This document shows, piece after piece, positions 8,018 to 16,218 of a stretch of 26,212 nucleotides of DNA (position 1 is its first letter; each line of letters opens with the position of its first letter). This DNA is from JBBRLG01 sp038231495 (GTDB taxonomy: Bacteria > Planctomycetota > Planctomycetia > Gemmatales > Gemmataceae): NCBI GenBank assembly GCA_038231495.1, contig JBBRLG010000025.1:1-26212 (forward strand), given 5' to 3'. The position numbers were made by a program, and so were the translations under genes. Below the pieces are notes generated by a model. The model ran no database searches. It was given only the letters and a program-made list of their open reading frames with translations, and had not been told where the DNA came from.

Positions 8018-10297
8018 ATGCCGTCACCTGTAAGCAGCGCTGAATTCGTGGACCTCGTTCAGAAAAGCGGCCTCGTCGATGAGAAGCGACTGGCCGCCTA
8101 TGTGGACAAGCTGCGCGCCGACAATCACTTGCCGCTCGACGCCAAGACGCTCGCCGCCCAGACTATTCAAGACGGCGTGTTGACGCACTTCCAGGCCGAA
8201 CAAATTCTCCAGGGCAAATGGCGCCGCTTCAACATCGGCAAATATAAGGTACTCGAACGGCTCGGGGCCGGCGGCATGGCCAGCGTCTTCCTGTGCGAGC
8301 ACCAGGTCATGCGCCGCCGGGTCGCCATCAAGGTACTGCCGACCGCCAAGGCCTCCGACCCGTCCTCGCTGGCGCGGTTCCACCGCGAAGCCAAGGCCAT
8401 CGCCGCCCTCGACCACCCCAACATCGTCCGCGCCTACGACATCGACCAGGACGACAAGCTGCACTTCATCGTGATGGAACACGTGGACGGCTCCAGCCTG
8501 CAGGACATCGTCAAGAAGGCCGGGCCGATGGACTGCACCCGCGCCGCCCATTACATTCGCCAGGCGGCACTCGGCCTCCAACACGCCCACGACGCCGCCG
8601 GCTTGGTCCACCGCGACGTCAAGCCGGGCAACATCCTCGTGGACCGCAACGGCGTCGTCAAGGTCCTCGACATGGGCCTGGCCCGCTTCTTCAACGACGA
8701 CGAGGACATGCTCACGAAGAAGTACGACGAGAACGTGCTGGGCACCGCCGACTACCTCGCCCCGGAGCAGGCCACCGACAGCCACGGCGTTGACATTCGT
8801 GCCGACATTTACAGCCTGGGCGCGACGTTCTACTTCTGCCTGACCGGGCGGACGCCGTTCGCCGAGGGGACCGTGGCCCAGAAGCTCATCTGGCACCAGA
8901 CGCGGCTGCCCAAGCCGATCCGCGGCTTCCGGCCCGACGTGCCGGAAGAACTGATCGCCGTCATCGACCGGGCGATGGCCAAGGACGCGACCCAGCGGTT
9001 CCAGTTGCCGATCGATTTTGCCGAGTCGCTCGACCCCTGGACGCAGTCGCCGATCCCGCCGCCGCCGTTGGAAGAGATGCCGCAGCTGAGCATTGCCGCG
9101 ATGGGCGGGTCCGCGCCGGATTCCAACCAGGTCATCACCCGCGGCGGCCCGGCGGGCGAGGAATCCCCGTCCAGCCGCAAGGTCTGGCAGGTGCCGGGCA
9201 CGACGCCGACGCCGCGCTCCAACGCCAAGGCGGGGTCGGGACCGTCACCGATCGCAACGCCGCCCCGTGGCAACGTCCCGCAACGGCCGAACACGCCGCC
9301 GACGGTCGTGGTGCCCCCCGTGCAGTCGCCGACGGTTTCGGTCCAGGCAAAACGGCCCGCCGCGCCAGCCGACCGACCGACGGCGATCGCCAACGGCCGC
9401 GTCCGACCCGCGGCAGCGGCGAAGGCCGGCGTGGCGAGCGTCGAGGACCCCGATGCCCTGGCCGCGCCCGCGGATCAAACCGTCGACAATCATGCCGTCT
9501 CGACCCCGCGCGTCGAGCCGAAAAAGAAGCCCGTCGCGCCCAGGCCGGTCGCTCCGTTGGCGGCGTTCCTGGCGGACCGGCCGCCGCTGTTCTGGGGTCT
9601 CGTGGCCGGCGGCGTGCTGGCCGGCGTGCTGTTCCTGGGTACTCTGACCTGGCTGATTGTGCATGTGATCCATGCCGCAAACCCGGCAACGACGGGGGCG
9701 GCGAGCCTTACCCACACTGTGGGCGGGCCGAACGACAAGACGATCGAACAGGTACTGGCCCGCGCCCGCAGCAACGACCACATCGTCCTGAACGGCGACA
9801 TCCAGGCCAGCGGCGTCTCGGTGAAATGGCCGAACCTCGTCATTGAGAGCGCGCCGGGTCACACCTTCACCTGGAGCAGCCCGGACAACGCCTACCCCAC
9901 GACGGCGCTCCTGAACGCGGAAAACGTCGAAGGAGTCGTGATTCGGAACATCAAATTCAACGGCCGCAACAAAGTGGATACACTCGTCCAACTCCGCGGC
10001 CGTTGTCCCGGCCTGACGCTTGAGAACTTGACACTGACGGACTTCAAGCAAGCCGGCGTTCGCGTCACGAGCGCCGAAGGGATGGAGGCGCGGCCCATCC
10101 TCTTTACCGGGTTGAAGATGACGCACGATGACTCCAAGAACGGCATCCTCTTCGACGTATTTGCGGAGGGCGGCGTTACCCGGCTCAACCGCTGGTTCAA
10201 GGTGACCAACTGCAAATCCAACAACGGCAAACTCAAGGCACTTGCCTCCCCGTCCACCGCTGTGGCGAATTTCGACCCGGCGGACCTCTTCAAGTGA
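8018..10297 (+). CDS. Membrane-spanning Ser/Thr protein kinase with extracytoplasmic beta-helix-like domain
   Basis: This is a 759-aa Hanks-type kinase. Residues 1-70 form a helical extension common in planctomycete kinases. The catalytic domain (about 75-340) has the G-loop GAGGMASV (83-90), AIK Lys105, HRDVKPGN (198-205; Asp200), DMG in place of DFG (218-220), GTADYLAPEQ (242-251) and RADIYSLGAT. A proline-rich linker (341-520) leads to one membrane segment (about 524-550). The outside part (about 570-700) has repeated short strands (VVIRNIKFNGRNK, LTLENLTLTD, AGVRVTS) like a right-handed beta-helix of the pectate-lyase/NosD type. All catalytic residues are present, so it should be active. 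The beta-helix may sense a cell-surface polysaccharide, which is inference. It is divergent from the oxidoreductase operon and alone on its strand. Confidence 0.93.
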   Translation: MPSPVSSAEFVDLVQKSGLVDEKRLAAYVDKLRADNHLPLDAKTLAAQTIQDGVLTHFQAEQILQGKWRRFNIGKYKVLERLGAGGMASVFLCEHQVMRRRVAIKVLPTAKASDPSSLARFHREAKAIAALDHPNIVRAYDIDQDDKLHFIVMEHVDGSSLQDIVKKAGPMDCTRAAHYIRQAALGLQHAHDAAGLVHRDVKPGNILVDRNGVVKVLDMGLARFFNDDEDMLTKKYDENVLGTADYLAPEQATDSHGVDIRADIYSLGATFYFCLTGRTPFAEGTVAQKLIWHQTRLPKPIRGFRPDVPEELIAVIDRAMAKDATQRFQLPIDFAESLDPWTQSPIPPPPLEEMPQLSIAAMGGSAPDSNQVITRGGPAGEESPSSRKVWQVPGTTPTPRSNAKAGSGPSPIATPPRGNVPQRPNTPPTVVVPPVQSPTVSVQAKRPAAPADRPTAIANGRVRPAAAAKAGVASVEDPDALAAPADQTVDNHAVSTPRVEPKKKPVAPRPVAPLAAFLADRPPLFWGLVAGGVLAGVLFLGTLTWLIVHVIHAANPATTGAASLTHTVGGPNDKTIEQVLARARSNDHIVLNGDIQASGVSVKWPNLVIESAPGHTFTWSSPDNAYPTTALLNAENVEGVVIRNIKFNGRNKVDTLVQLRGRCPGLTLENLTLTDFKQAGVRVTSAEGMEARPILFTGLKMTHDDSKNGILFDVFAEGGVTRLNRWFKVTNCKSNNGKLKALASPSTAVANFDPADLFK

Positions 10298-10404
10298 CCA
10301 TTTTGTTCGGCGGCAAAACGTGAGACTCGCCCTGCTTCCGAACATCGACTGGGGTTGGTCGGTCAGCGGCGTGGCTTGCGGACTGAGTACACTTGGGCGA
10401 GATC

Positions 10405-11247
10405 ATGGAGGACCGTCCGATAATCGTGGAGAGGGAGGCGCTGCGGGACTGGCACCGCCTGTTCGGCCTGCTGCTGACCGACTTCTTCACCGGCTCGCCC
10501 TTCGTTGTAGAAGTCGAGCGCGACCTTTCGCAGCAACAACAACTCCTCGACGTGGTGATCCTACGCCGCGGGCGCGGCCGGTTCGTCGGCCGGCTGCCCG
10601 ATGGGCTGGACGGTCTGGCTGAGCACAACCTGATCAGCTTCAAGTCGCACCGCGAGGCGCTGGACGGCTGGGCCATCAAGGAGTTGGTCGGCCACTCCGT
10701 CGCTTACCGCAAGCTTGTCAGTCCCTCGCCGTCCGACTTGCTGCCCGAGGAACGCTTCCGCCTGTATGCGGTGTGTGCGCGTTTTCCGCACAACCTGTCG
10801 GGTCAAGTGCCGTGGCAAGAGCGGCAGGCGGGCGTGTATGATTGCCAGTGGGGCACCGACGTTGTGCGCGTCGTCGTGGCGGGCGAACTGCTGCGGGAGC
10901 CGCACAATGCGCCGTTGCACCTGTTCAGTGCCTCGGCGAAACTGGTGGCCTTCGGTCGCGGCACCTATCGGCAGCGCTCGGACCAGACGAGCCGGCTCCT
11001 GGGGCAACTCTTCGAGAGGTTACAAGGGGAGGACTTTGTCATGTCGTATACGATGGAGGACTTCAATCGCCAGTACATCAAGGAGCACTTCCCGCTACTC
11101 ACCCTAGAGGAGCAAGGGGAAGTGTTACAGTCGCTACCGCCGGAGAGGCGCCTGGCGGGCCTGTCCCTGGAGCAGATCCGGCAGTACCTGGACCGGCTAA
11201 CTGCCGGGCACCGCGCCGCGCCGCGCAAGCCGCGGCGAAAGAAGTAA
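10405..11247 (+). CDS. Conserved hypothetical, PD-(D/E)XK nuclease/Rpn-like (possibly degenerate)
   Basis: This is a 280-aa protein starting at the ATG at 10405; a TTG at 10393 is an alternative. Residues 30-110 look like the core of the Rpn/YhgA-type PD-(D/E)XK family: acidic residues in VVEVERD (34-40), Asp49 in LLDVVILRR and the strand NLISFKSHREALD (75-87) with Lys80. In active members a Glu or Asp normally sits two positions before the Lys; here it is Ser78, so nuclease activity is doubtful. The section from ELVGHSVAYRKLVSPS through LYAVCARFPHNL to YDCQWGTD and NAPLHLFS resembles a family I remember as many-copied in Gemmata-type genomes. The basic tail (PRKPRRKK) could bind nucleic acid. 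It converges on moxR with only 15 nt between, where a vWA gene might have been expected. Confidence 0.6.
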   Translation: MEDRPIIVEREALRDWHRLFGLLLTDFFTGSPFVVEVERDLSQQQQLLDVVILRRGRGRFVGRLPDGLDGLAEHNLISFKSHREALDGWAIKELVGHSVAYRKLVSPSPSDLLPEERFRLYAVCARFPHNLSGQVPWQERQAGVYDCQWGTDVVRVVVAGELLREPHNAPLHLFSASAKLVAFGRGTYRQRSDQTSRLLGQLFERLQGEDFVMSYTMEDFNRQYIKEHFPLLTLEEQGEVLQSLPPERRLAGLSLEQIRQYLDRLTAGHRAAPRKPRRKK

Positions 11248-11262
11248 AAGGAGGTCCGTTCG

Positions 11263-12300
11263 TTACCCCTCGCCCAGCAGTGCTGGCACCTTCTCGCGCA
11301 GCAACTCGATCTCCTGGTGCGTCTCGCCCAGGTACGCCAATAATTGCAGATCGTCGCGCGTCACCGTGCCGCCGGTTAGCAGCCACGAGCGCACCCGGAA
11401 CAGCTTGTAGAGCTTCACCAATTTGCGGTCGCTGATGAAAATGCGGTCCTCGCGCACCAGCACCTTGACCAGGCGCTGAAATTCGGCAAACACATCCGCG
11501 GGGAAGAACAGTTGGCGGTCGTTCTGCTCCTCGTTCTTGCCGCCCCGACTCTTGCGGGCGAACAGGTGCATCAGGTAGCGGTTGGCCTTCAGAACGTCGT
11601 CGAGTGTGCAGTGCCCCTCGGCCCACGGCTTCTGGTTCAGCCCCTTGTACACTTCCCCCTGAATGCCGGCGTCGATCAACTCGGTGAAGTGCTGTTCCTG
11701 CACCGACCGGCTCTCGGCCTTGAGACAAAAACGGTCCTTCAAGGCTGCCAATTCGGCCTGTTCGGGCACCTCGTTCGTTGCCGCGAACAGCACGCGCAGG
11801 CGCACCGGCTGCGGCACGCCGTCCTGGTAGAACTTGCGCTCGTTGATGATGGTGAGCAGGATGTTGAGGATGGCCGAGTTCGACTTGAAGATTTCGTCGA
11901 GAAACCCCAGGCGCGCGGTGGGCAGCTTGCCCTGTTCGCGGCGAACGTAGCGGCCCTCGCGCAGCTTCCCAATGTCGATGGGGCCGATGATCTCCGACGG
12001 CTCGGTGAAGCGCGTCAGCATGTACTCGAAATAATCGTCCTCGCCCAGACCGAGGGCATCCTTGAACTTGAGGACGAGGTCCGACTTGGCGGTACCCGGC
12101 GGCCCGACGAGCAAGAGCGGCTCTTGCGCGACGGCCGCGACGAGCATCAGGTCGATGAGTTCCTGCTTCTTGACGAAGAACCGGCCCAGCGACTTGCGAA
12201 AGCGGTTGAGCCGGGTGCGCAGGTTTTCCGCGTCGGCCTGGAGTTCTTCGAGCGTCCAGTCTTCGCGCGGCGTTGGCATAGGTTTCGTTGCAGGGGCCAT
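11263..12300 (-). CDS. MoxR-family AAA+ ATPase (RavA-like), last gene of FtsH/MoxR cassette
   Basis: This 345-aa AAA+ ATPase has Walker A GPPGTAKS (66-73), EIIGPIDIGKLREGRY (103-118) in the MoxR-specific insert, Walker B LGFLDEIFKS (131-140), the NILLTIINER helix (145-154), sensor-1 AATNEVPE (173-180) and the putative arginine finger ALKDRF (186-191). The pattern is closest to RavA, which acts with the vWA protein ViaA. MoxR proteins are chaperone-like ATPases that usually have a vWA partner gene next to them; none is seen here. GGAG lies about 7 nt before the ATG at 12300. It is the sixth gene of the minus-strand cassette, separated from the 1127-aa gene by a 63-nt gap filled with a heptamer repeat. 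Confidence 0.93.
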   Translation of the reverse strand: MAPATKPMPTPREDWTLEELQADAENLRTRLNRFRKSLGRFFVKKQELIDLMLVAAVAQEPLLLVGPPGTAKSDLVLKFKDALGLGEDDYFEYMLTRFTEPSEIIGPIDIGKLREGRYVRREQGKLPTARLGFLDEIFKSNSAILNILLTIINERKFYQDGVPQPVRLRVLFAATNEVPEQAELAALKDRFCLKAESRSVQEQHFTELIDAGIQGEVYKGLNQKPWAEGHCTLDDVLKANRYLMHLFARKSRGGKNEEQNDRQLFFPADVFAEFQRLVKVLVREDRIFISDRKLVKLYKLFRVRSWLLTGGTVTRDDLQLLAYLGETHQEIELLREKVPALLGEG

Positions 12301-12331
12301 GTTTATCTCCGGGATGACCCGTCGTCATCAA

Positions 12332-12366
12332 TTAGCTAACAGCTATCAGCTAACAGCTATCAGCTA
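12332..12366. repeat. Heptamer repeat GCTAACA/GCTATCA, five units
   Basis: At 12334-12368 alternating 7-base units GCTAACA and GCTATCA run five times, ending in GCTAATA. It is the same heptamer core as in the elements at 819 and 18917, but without the GGGTGTC arms. The TAG stop of the 1127-aa gene (12364-12366) lies in the last unit, so the repeat starts at the very end of that gene. It fills most of the gap before moxR. Confidence 0.75.
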
Positions 12367-15300
12367 ATAAATGACATTTCCCAACGCCGCGCGTACGTCG
12401 TGGTGGATGCGTTTGCGGACCAGAAACTCGTCGTCTTCGAGCCAGCGCCGGGCGTTAGCGCCGAGGGTGAAGTCGTCGTGCGTCACGGCCAGGATGACGG
12501 TTTCGATTACTTCAAGTTGGAAACGGCTGTAATACTTCAGCGTCGTGAAGCCGTCGCGGACGCCGCGCAAGTGCAGGAACAGGTCTTCCAGCCGTGCCCG
12601 GGCCGCCTCCACCGGCCCCTGGCCGAGGGCCGCCACGTAGGCCCGCGCGAGAGCCGTCTGCTCCGCGGGCCGCAACGAATTCTGAAACAAGACCCCCCGC
12701 GCCGCGTTGAGGACCGGCTCCGCTTGCGCGTTGCGCCCGAAATAATACCAACCGCCGGCCACCTGGAGCATCGCCCGCAACAGGTCCGGCTTGTCGGCCA
12801 ACTCTTTCGGTTCCGGTTTCGTGAAGTCGTGGCCGGACAGCATCACGTCGCCGATCCACGTTAACAACTGGTCGATCTCCTCGCGCAGGCCGAGTTTGCG
12901 CAAACCGCGGAAACACTTGTTCGCAACCTTCGTCAACGCTGCTAGGATTTCTGTGCCTGTCTGCGGTTCCAAGAGACGCTTGAACCGCTCGACCAGCGAC
13001 TGAATGTACTCCGGCCGGTCGAAATGGCCGGCGACGAACATCGCCCGTTCGATCAACTCCGCCTGCAATGTTAGCTCGTATTCGTCCTTGGCCCGCGGCC
13101 AGGCGTCGTGGACCGTGAGCGTCCGTTCGAGCAACTTGCGGCCGAAATCTTCGTTCACGCGGGGAGCCAGGTTCAAAGCTTCGCGCAGGATTAGGGCGCG
13201 GGCCGTGTCGCCCTTCGCCCCTCTCGCGGTACTTTGCCACAGCGACTCGACCCGCGCGGCGATCTCGTGTCCGGCCTCAAGGTCGGGCAGTTCGGCCACC
13301 GCCTTGTCCAGGTCGTCGCGCTTGTGAGGGAGATGCCGATAGGGGTTGAGTTCGAGGTCCGGTTCCAGCACGCGCAATTCGTAGCGCATCCGCTCAACGG
13401 CGTAACGGGCCAGATTGTCCGGCTCAAGGTCGAGTTTCTTTAGTTGCTGCAACTGCTCGTCCGGCAGTGGCCCGACGTGCGGCTTGCCGGCGAGAGCCCG
13501 ACGAATGCGGTACTCGAACGCTTTCAACAAGAGGGCGTGGACCGGCCCCTGCTCGGTCAGGTTGGCCGCCGCCCGTCCCAGCAGTTGCCGGCTCCGGTCG
13601 TGATCGCCGAGCCGCGCCAGGCCGAACGCAAAGAGCAGGTCGATGTAACCCTTCATCGGCGCGGGCAGTTCACCGCCCTTTGCCTCGCCGACCCGGCCGT
13701 TCTCCTCTGCCCACATGTGCGCCAACTCGCACAGCTGCGTTAGCCACTGCCGTAGACCGCGGTAGCGCTGGTTGACCGCCTGGCCGGAGAAGCGCAAGAA
13801 GCTCGGCAAATCGGTTTCGGGCCGCAACCCGCCGTGGTAAAGGCGTTCCAGCAGCCGGTCGCGCGCCCGCACCAGTGCCAGCACGTCGCCGTGCGACAGT
13901 CGGACCAGGTGCGTCCACGCCAACCACACCGCCCGGACCGGCAACAACCGCTCGTGCAATTCGAGAAAGCGCTGCACCGGGTTGAGCCGGTCGAGCAAAC
14001 TTTGCGGCGGCTCCACTTGCACGGCGGCCCAGACGACGTACGCCGTCAACGCCCGCAGGTCGGCGGTCGTCGGGTCCGGCAACGACAGCACGGCATCGAG
14101 TGCCAGTTCCCGGCCGGTTGCCGCCGCCTCGACCTTGAGCCAGGCGTCTGCCCACGTCGCCGGGACTGTGTTTTCAAACCACAGGGCCGCGAGCCAACAC
14201 AGGCCGGCGTCGTCGGTCGCGCGCAGAGCCGCATTGAGGTTCGCCAGTTCCGGCCACAGGGCACGCCGCTCCGGCACGTCGAGGTCGCCGTAGAGGCCGA
14301 GGAACCGGTCTTCCGCCGACCGCAATTGCTGTTGCAAAACGTTCGGCTCCGCGCCGGCGAAGTCGCTGGCACTGCCAACCTCCGGCACCGGCAGCGCTAC
14401 CTTCGTGCGGTCGCTGTAGTCGATGGCCGGTCCGCCGGTCGCGGCCTCGTCGCCCGTTTCCCGGCGCTCCTTGCGTTTCTTTTCCTTCGGCACGTCCGGC
14501 TTCTTCGGCCGGTTGGCAGCATCCTCGTCGCAGACGAACGACTCGAAATCGAATTTCATGGCCTGCATCCAGGCTTGCAACGGTTCCGCCGCCCGGTCGA
14601 GGACGTAGGCGACCCAGTCGGTCAACGGCCGGAAGGCGTTTTCCGGCAACCGGTGCGGCGCGAACGCGCCGCCCGCGCCGGGTACGAGCCAGACGACGTG
14701 TTCGGTGTCGTCGGCCAACAGTTTGCGTACCACGTCGCGGCGCAGGTGCGGGTGCAGTTGCGTGCCGACCGGCAGGAACAGGTTCGGCAGGCGCAGGTGC
14801 GGCCGGTAGGGCGTCGCGTTCAACACCAGTTCCGGCGGCGCGTGTTTGGAGTGCAGCGCCCGCAGCACGATGGTCTTGTGGCCGTCCTGTTCGCCCACCG
14901 CGAAGGCCAGGCTCGTGAGCAGGCGGTCGTCGGCACTCTGCACGAAGCGATTCAACTCCGCTTCGGCGTCGTCGCGTAGCACCCACATCTGCGTGCCGAC
15001 GAGCGGCCCGCCGGTCCGCAGCGACAGCGCGACGTTGATCTTGGCGGCGAGAGGTTTGTCCTGCCAGGCCGCGGGCCGGTCCGGTAGGGCGAACTCCATC
15101 ACCTCGTAAATGTCGCGAAAAGGCGCGTCGTCCAGCAGCGTCCAGTGCCGGGGCGCGCGCAGGAACAACAGCTTGCCCGGCGGCGGCTTGACGAGTTCGA
15201 GCAGCGGGTGCGTCTGCCCCAGCTCGACCCAGACGTTGGCCGCGCGTTCGACGTAGGCCACCGGCGCGGACGCCTGGCCGGCGCGGTCGATGGCGCGCAG

Positions 15301-15747
15301 CAGCGAGTAGTACGGCGGGCCGACGACGCGCAGGAGCGCGCGGGTCTCGCCCTCGTCGTTGCCGAGCCAGCGGAAAGCCTGCCGGTCGTTGCCGAGGCGT
15401 AACACCTCGAAGACGATGCGTGCCAGGTCGCCGCCGTCGGACAACTCGAACAGGACCGGCAGTTGTTCGGGGCGTTCGAGCGGCCGCGGGTCGGGCTGGA
15501 GCGGCACCAGTTCCAGCCACGAGGCAAACGCCGTCGTCTCTACCTTTGCCATCTCGCGTGCGGAAGCCACGTCGAGCCGGCGCAGCTCGGCCTGGACGCC
15601 GCGCGCCAGCGATGCGGACGCCTGGACCCAGAGGCAGCCTTGTTCGTCGGCACCGGCGACGACGCCGGCCTGCGCGACGGCGGCGGGTACCAGGCCGCTG
15701 GTCAGCACGAGGCGCAGCGTGTTCAGGTCGGGAAACTTCAAGATCAT
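12364..15747 (-). CDS. Large 1127-aa cassette protein: alpha/beta N-terminal domains plus helical-repeat C-terminus
   Basis: I recognise no named enzyme domain. Residues 1-400 are mixed alpha/beta with patches such as LPVLFELSDGGDLARIVFEVLRLG (97-120, split here as a strand then helix), YVERAANVWVELGQ and LLFLRAPRHWTLLDDAPF. A charged Lys/Glu linker (411-435, KKPDVPKEKKRKERR) separates this from a helical half (460-1127) with amphipathic helices like TPR or HEAT repeats. No Walker, metalloprotease or vWA MIDAS (DxSxS) motif is visible. By position between an FtsH-like protease and MoxR, I think it is one of the large accessory 'X' proteins of FtsH/MoxR/vWA ternary systems, perhaps an adaptor or target recogniser. 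It starts at the ATG at 15747 with no evident Shine-Dalgarno, just downstream of a large inverted repeat in its leader. Confidence 0.85.
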   Translation of the reverse strand: MILKFPDLNTLRLVLTSGLVPAAVAQAGVVAGADEQGCLWVQASASLARGVQAELRRLDVASAREMAKVETTAFASWLELVPLQPDPRPLERPEQLPVLFELSDGGDLARIVFEVLRLGNDRQAFRWLGNDEGETRALLRVVGPPYYSLLRAIDRAGQASAPVAYVERAANVWVELGQTHPLLELVKPPPGKLLFLRAPRHWTLLDDAPFRDIYEVMEFALPDRPAAWQDKPLAAKINVALSLRTGGPLVGTQMWVLRDDAEAELNRFVQSADDRLLTSLAFAVGEQDGHKTIVLRALHSKHAPPELVLNATPYRPHLRLPNLFLPVGTQLHPHLRRDVVRKLLADDTEHVVWLVPGAGGAFAPHRLPENAFRPLTDWVAYVLDRAAEPLQAWMQAMKFDFESFVCDEDAANRPKKPDVPKEKKRKERRETGDEAATGGPAIDYSDRTKVALPVPEVGSASDFAGAEPNVLQQQLRSAEDRFLGLYGDLDVPERRALWPELANLNAALRATDDAGLCWLAALWFENTVPATWADAWLKVEAAATGRELALDAVLSLPDPTTADLRALTAYVVWAAVQVEPPQSLLDRLNPVQRFLELHERLLPVRAVWLAWTHLVRLSHGDVLALVRARDRLLERLYHGGLRPETDLPSFLRFSGQAVNQRYRGLRQWLTQLCELAHMWAEENGRVGEAKGGELPAPMKGYIDLLFAFGLARLGDHDRSRQLLGRAAANLTEQGPVHALLLKAFEYRIRRALAGKPHVGPLPDEQLQQLKKLDLEPDNLARYAVERMRYELRVLEPDLELNPYRHLPHKRDDLDKAVAELPDLEAGHEIAARVESLWQSTARGAKGDTARALILREALNLAPRVNEDFGRKLLERTLTVHDAWPRAKDEYELTLQAELIERAMFVAGHFDRPEYIQSLVERFKRLLEPQTGTEILAALTKVANKCFRGLRKLGLREEIDQLLTWIGDVMLSGHDFTKPEPKELADKPDLLRAMLQVAGGWYYFGRNAQAEPVLNAARGVLFQNSLRPAEQTALARAYVAALGQGPVEAARARLEDLFLHLRGVRDGFTTLKYYSRFQLEVIETVILAVTHDDFTLGANARRWLEDDEFLVRKRIHHDVRAALGNVIY

Positions 15748-15764
15748 GGCGCGACGGCCGGAAG

Positions 15765-15941
15765 AAGAATGAAACCACGGAATACACGGAAAACACGGAA
15801 AAAAGACAAGAAAATCAATCGAGTCACGGATAATTCCAATCCAATTGCATTGTTTTGCCTCTATCCATCTTCCATCCGTGGCGCAATTGAATTTTCCTGT
15901 CTTTTTTCCGTGTTTTCCGTGTCTTCCGTGGTTTCATTCTT
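15765..15941. repeat. 177-nt inverted-repeat element (CCACGGAA...CACGGAA type)
   Basis: The left arm 15765-15815 and right arm 15891-15941 are reverse complements at 49 of 51 positions. The pairing continues inward for about 17 more bases with three mismatches, leaving a loop of roughly 40 nt. The arms contain the short direct repeat CACGGAA. No transposase is encoded, so it resembles a MITE or a dispersed hairpin. Similar CCACGGAATACACGG strings are, from memory, common between genes in planctomycetes. The right arm supplies the TGA stop (15934-15936) of the 90-aa gene, and the whole hairpin would sit in the leader of the 1127-aa gene. Confidence 0.85.
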
Positions 15942-16206
15942 GGTGTCCACGTTTCTGAGGCTCTCGTTGTCCCTGCGGCGTGGCGTCGCCCGGCGCAGGG
16001 GGTTGTTCTTTTTCCTCGCGTTCGACGACCAGGCCGCCCGCTTCCTCTGCTTTAATCAGCCCGCCGTGGATCAGCCGGTCAACCAGTTGACGGTGCAACT
16101 GCTCGTGTTCCTGCGGCAACACGTCCGCGTCGGTGTGCAGCGTCACGACGATGTTCTTTTTGCCCGTCGTCGGGTCGCGGCGCAGGCGGATCGTCATCTC
16201 GGCCAT
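15934..16206 (-). CDS. Small 90-aa accessory protein of the FtsH/MoxR cassette
   Basis: This small protein starts 12 nt after the FtsH-like stop, with GGGGGA before the ATG at 16206, so the two are surely co-translated from one mRNA. Residues 1-65 (MTIRLRRDPTTGKKN, VVTLHTDADVLPQEHEQ, HRQLVDRLIHGGLI) form a compact strand-strand-helix unit; the rest is a charged, Pro/Gln-rich tail. I remember proteins of this type, with the acidic PxEHEQxHR helix, as partners of FtsH-like genes in ternary systems, but cannot name the family with certainty. The stop codon and last residues fall in the right arm of the inverted repeat, so the tail may have been trimmed or extended by the insertion. Confidence 0.8.
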   Translation of the reverse strand: MAEMTIRLRRDPTTGKKNIVVTLHTDADVLPQEHEQLHRQLVDRLIHGGLIKAEEAGGLVVEREEKEQPPAPGDATPQGQREPQKRGHQE

Positions 16207-16218
16207 GTCCGTCCCCCG

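Noticed and set aside
7632..8027. N-terminal extension of the molybdopterin oxidoreductase by 132 codons
   Set aside because: The extra residues are Pro/Arg/Ser-rich without a fold, would overlap the kinase start, and the internal ATG at 7631 has a good ribosome site just before the 4Fe-4S motif.
13834..14979. 381-codon plus-strand open frame
   Set aside because: Antisense to the 1127-aa gene, with Arg/Gln/Val-rich shadow composition.
12364..15747. A vWA domain hidden in the 1127-aa protein
   Set aside because: No DxSxS MIDAS motif or matching downstream Thr/Asp was found by eye; a degenerate version cannot be excluded without a structure search.
14174..15796. 540-codon minus-strand open frame overlapping the 1127-aa gene
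   Set aside because: It is an alternate frame of the same strand with Arg/Ala/Gly-rich low-information sequence and starts inside the inverted repeat.
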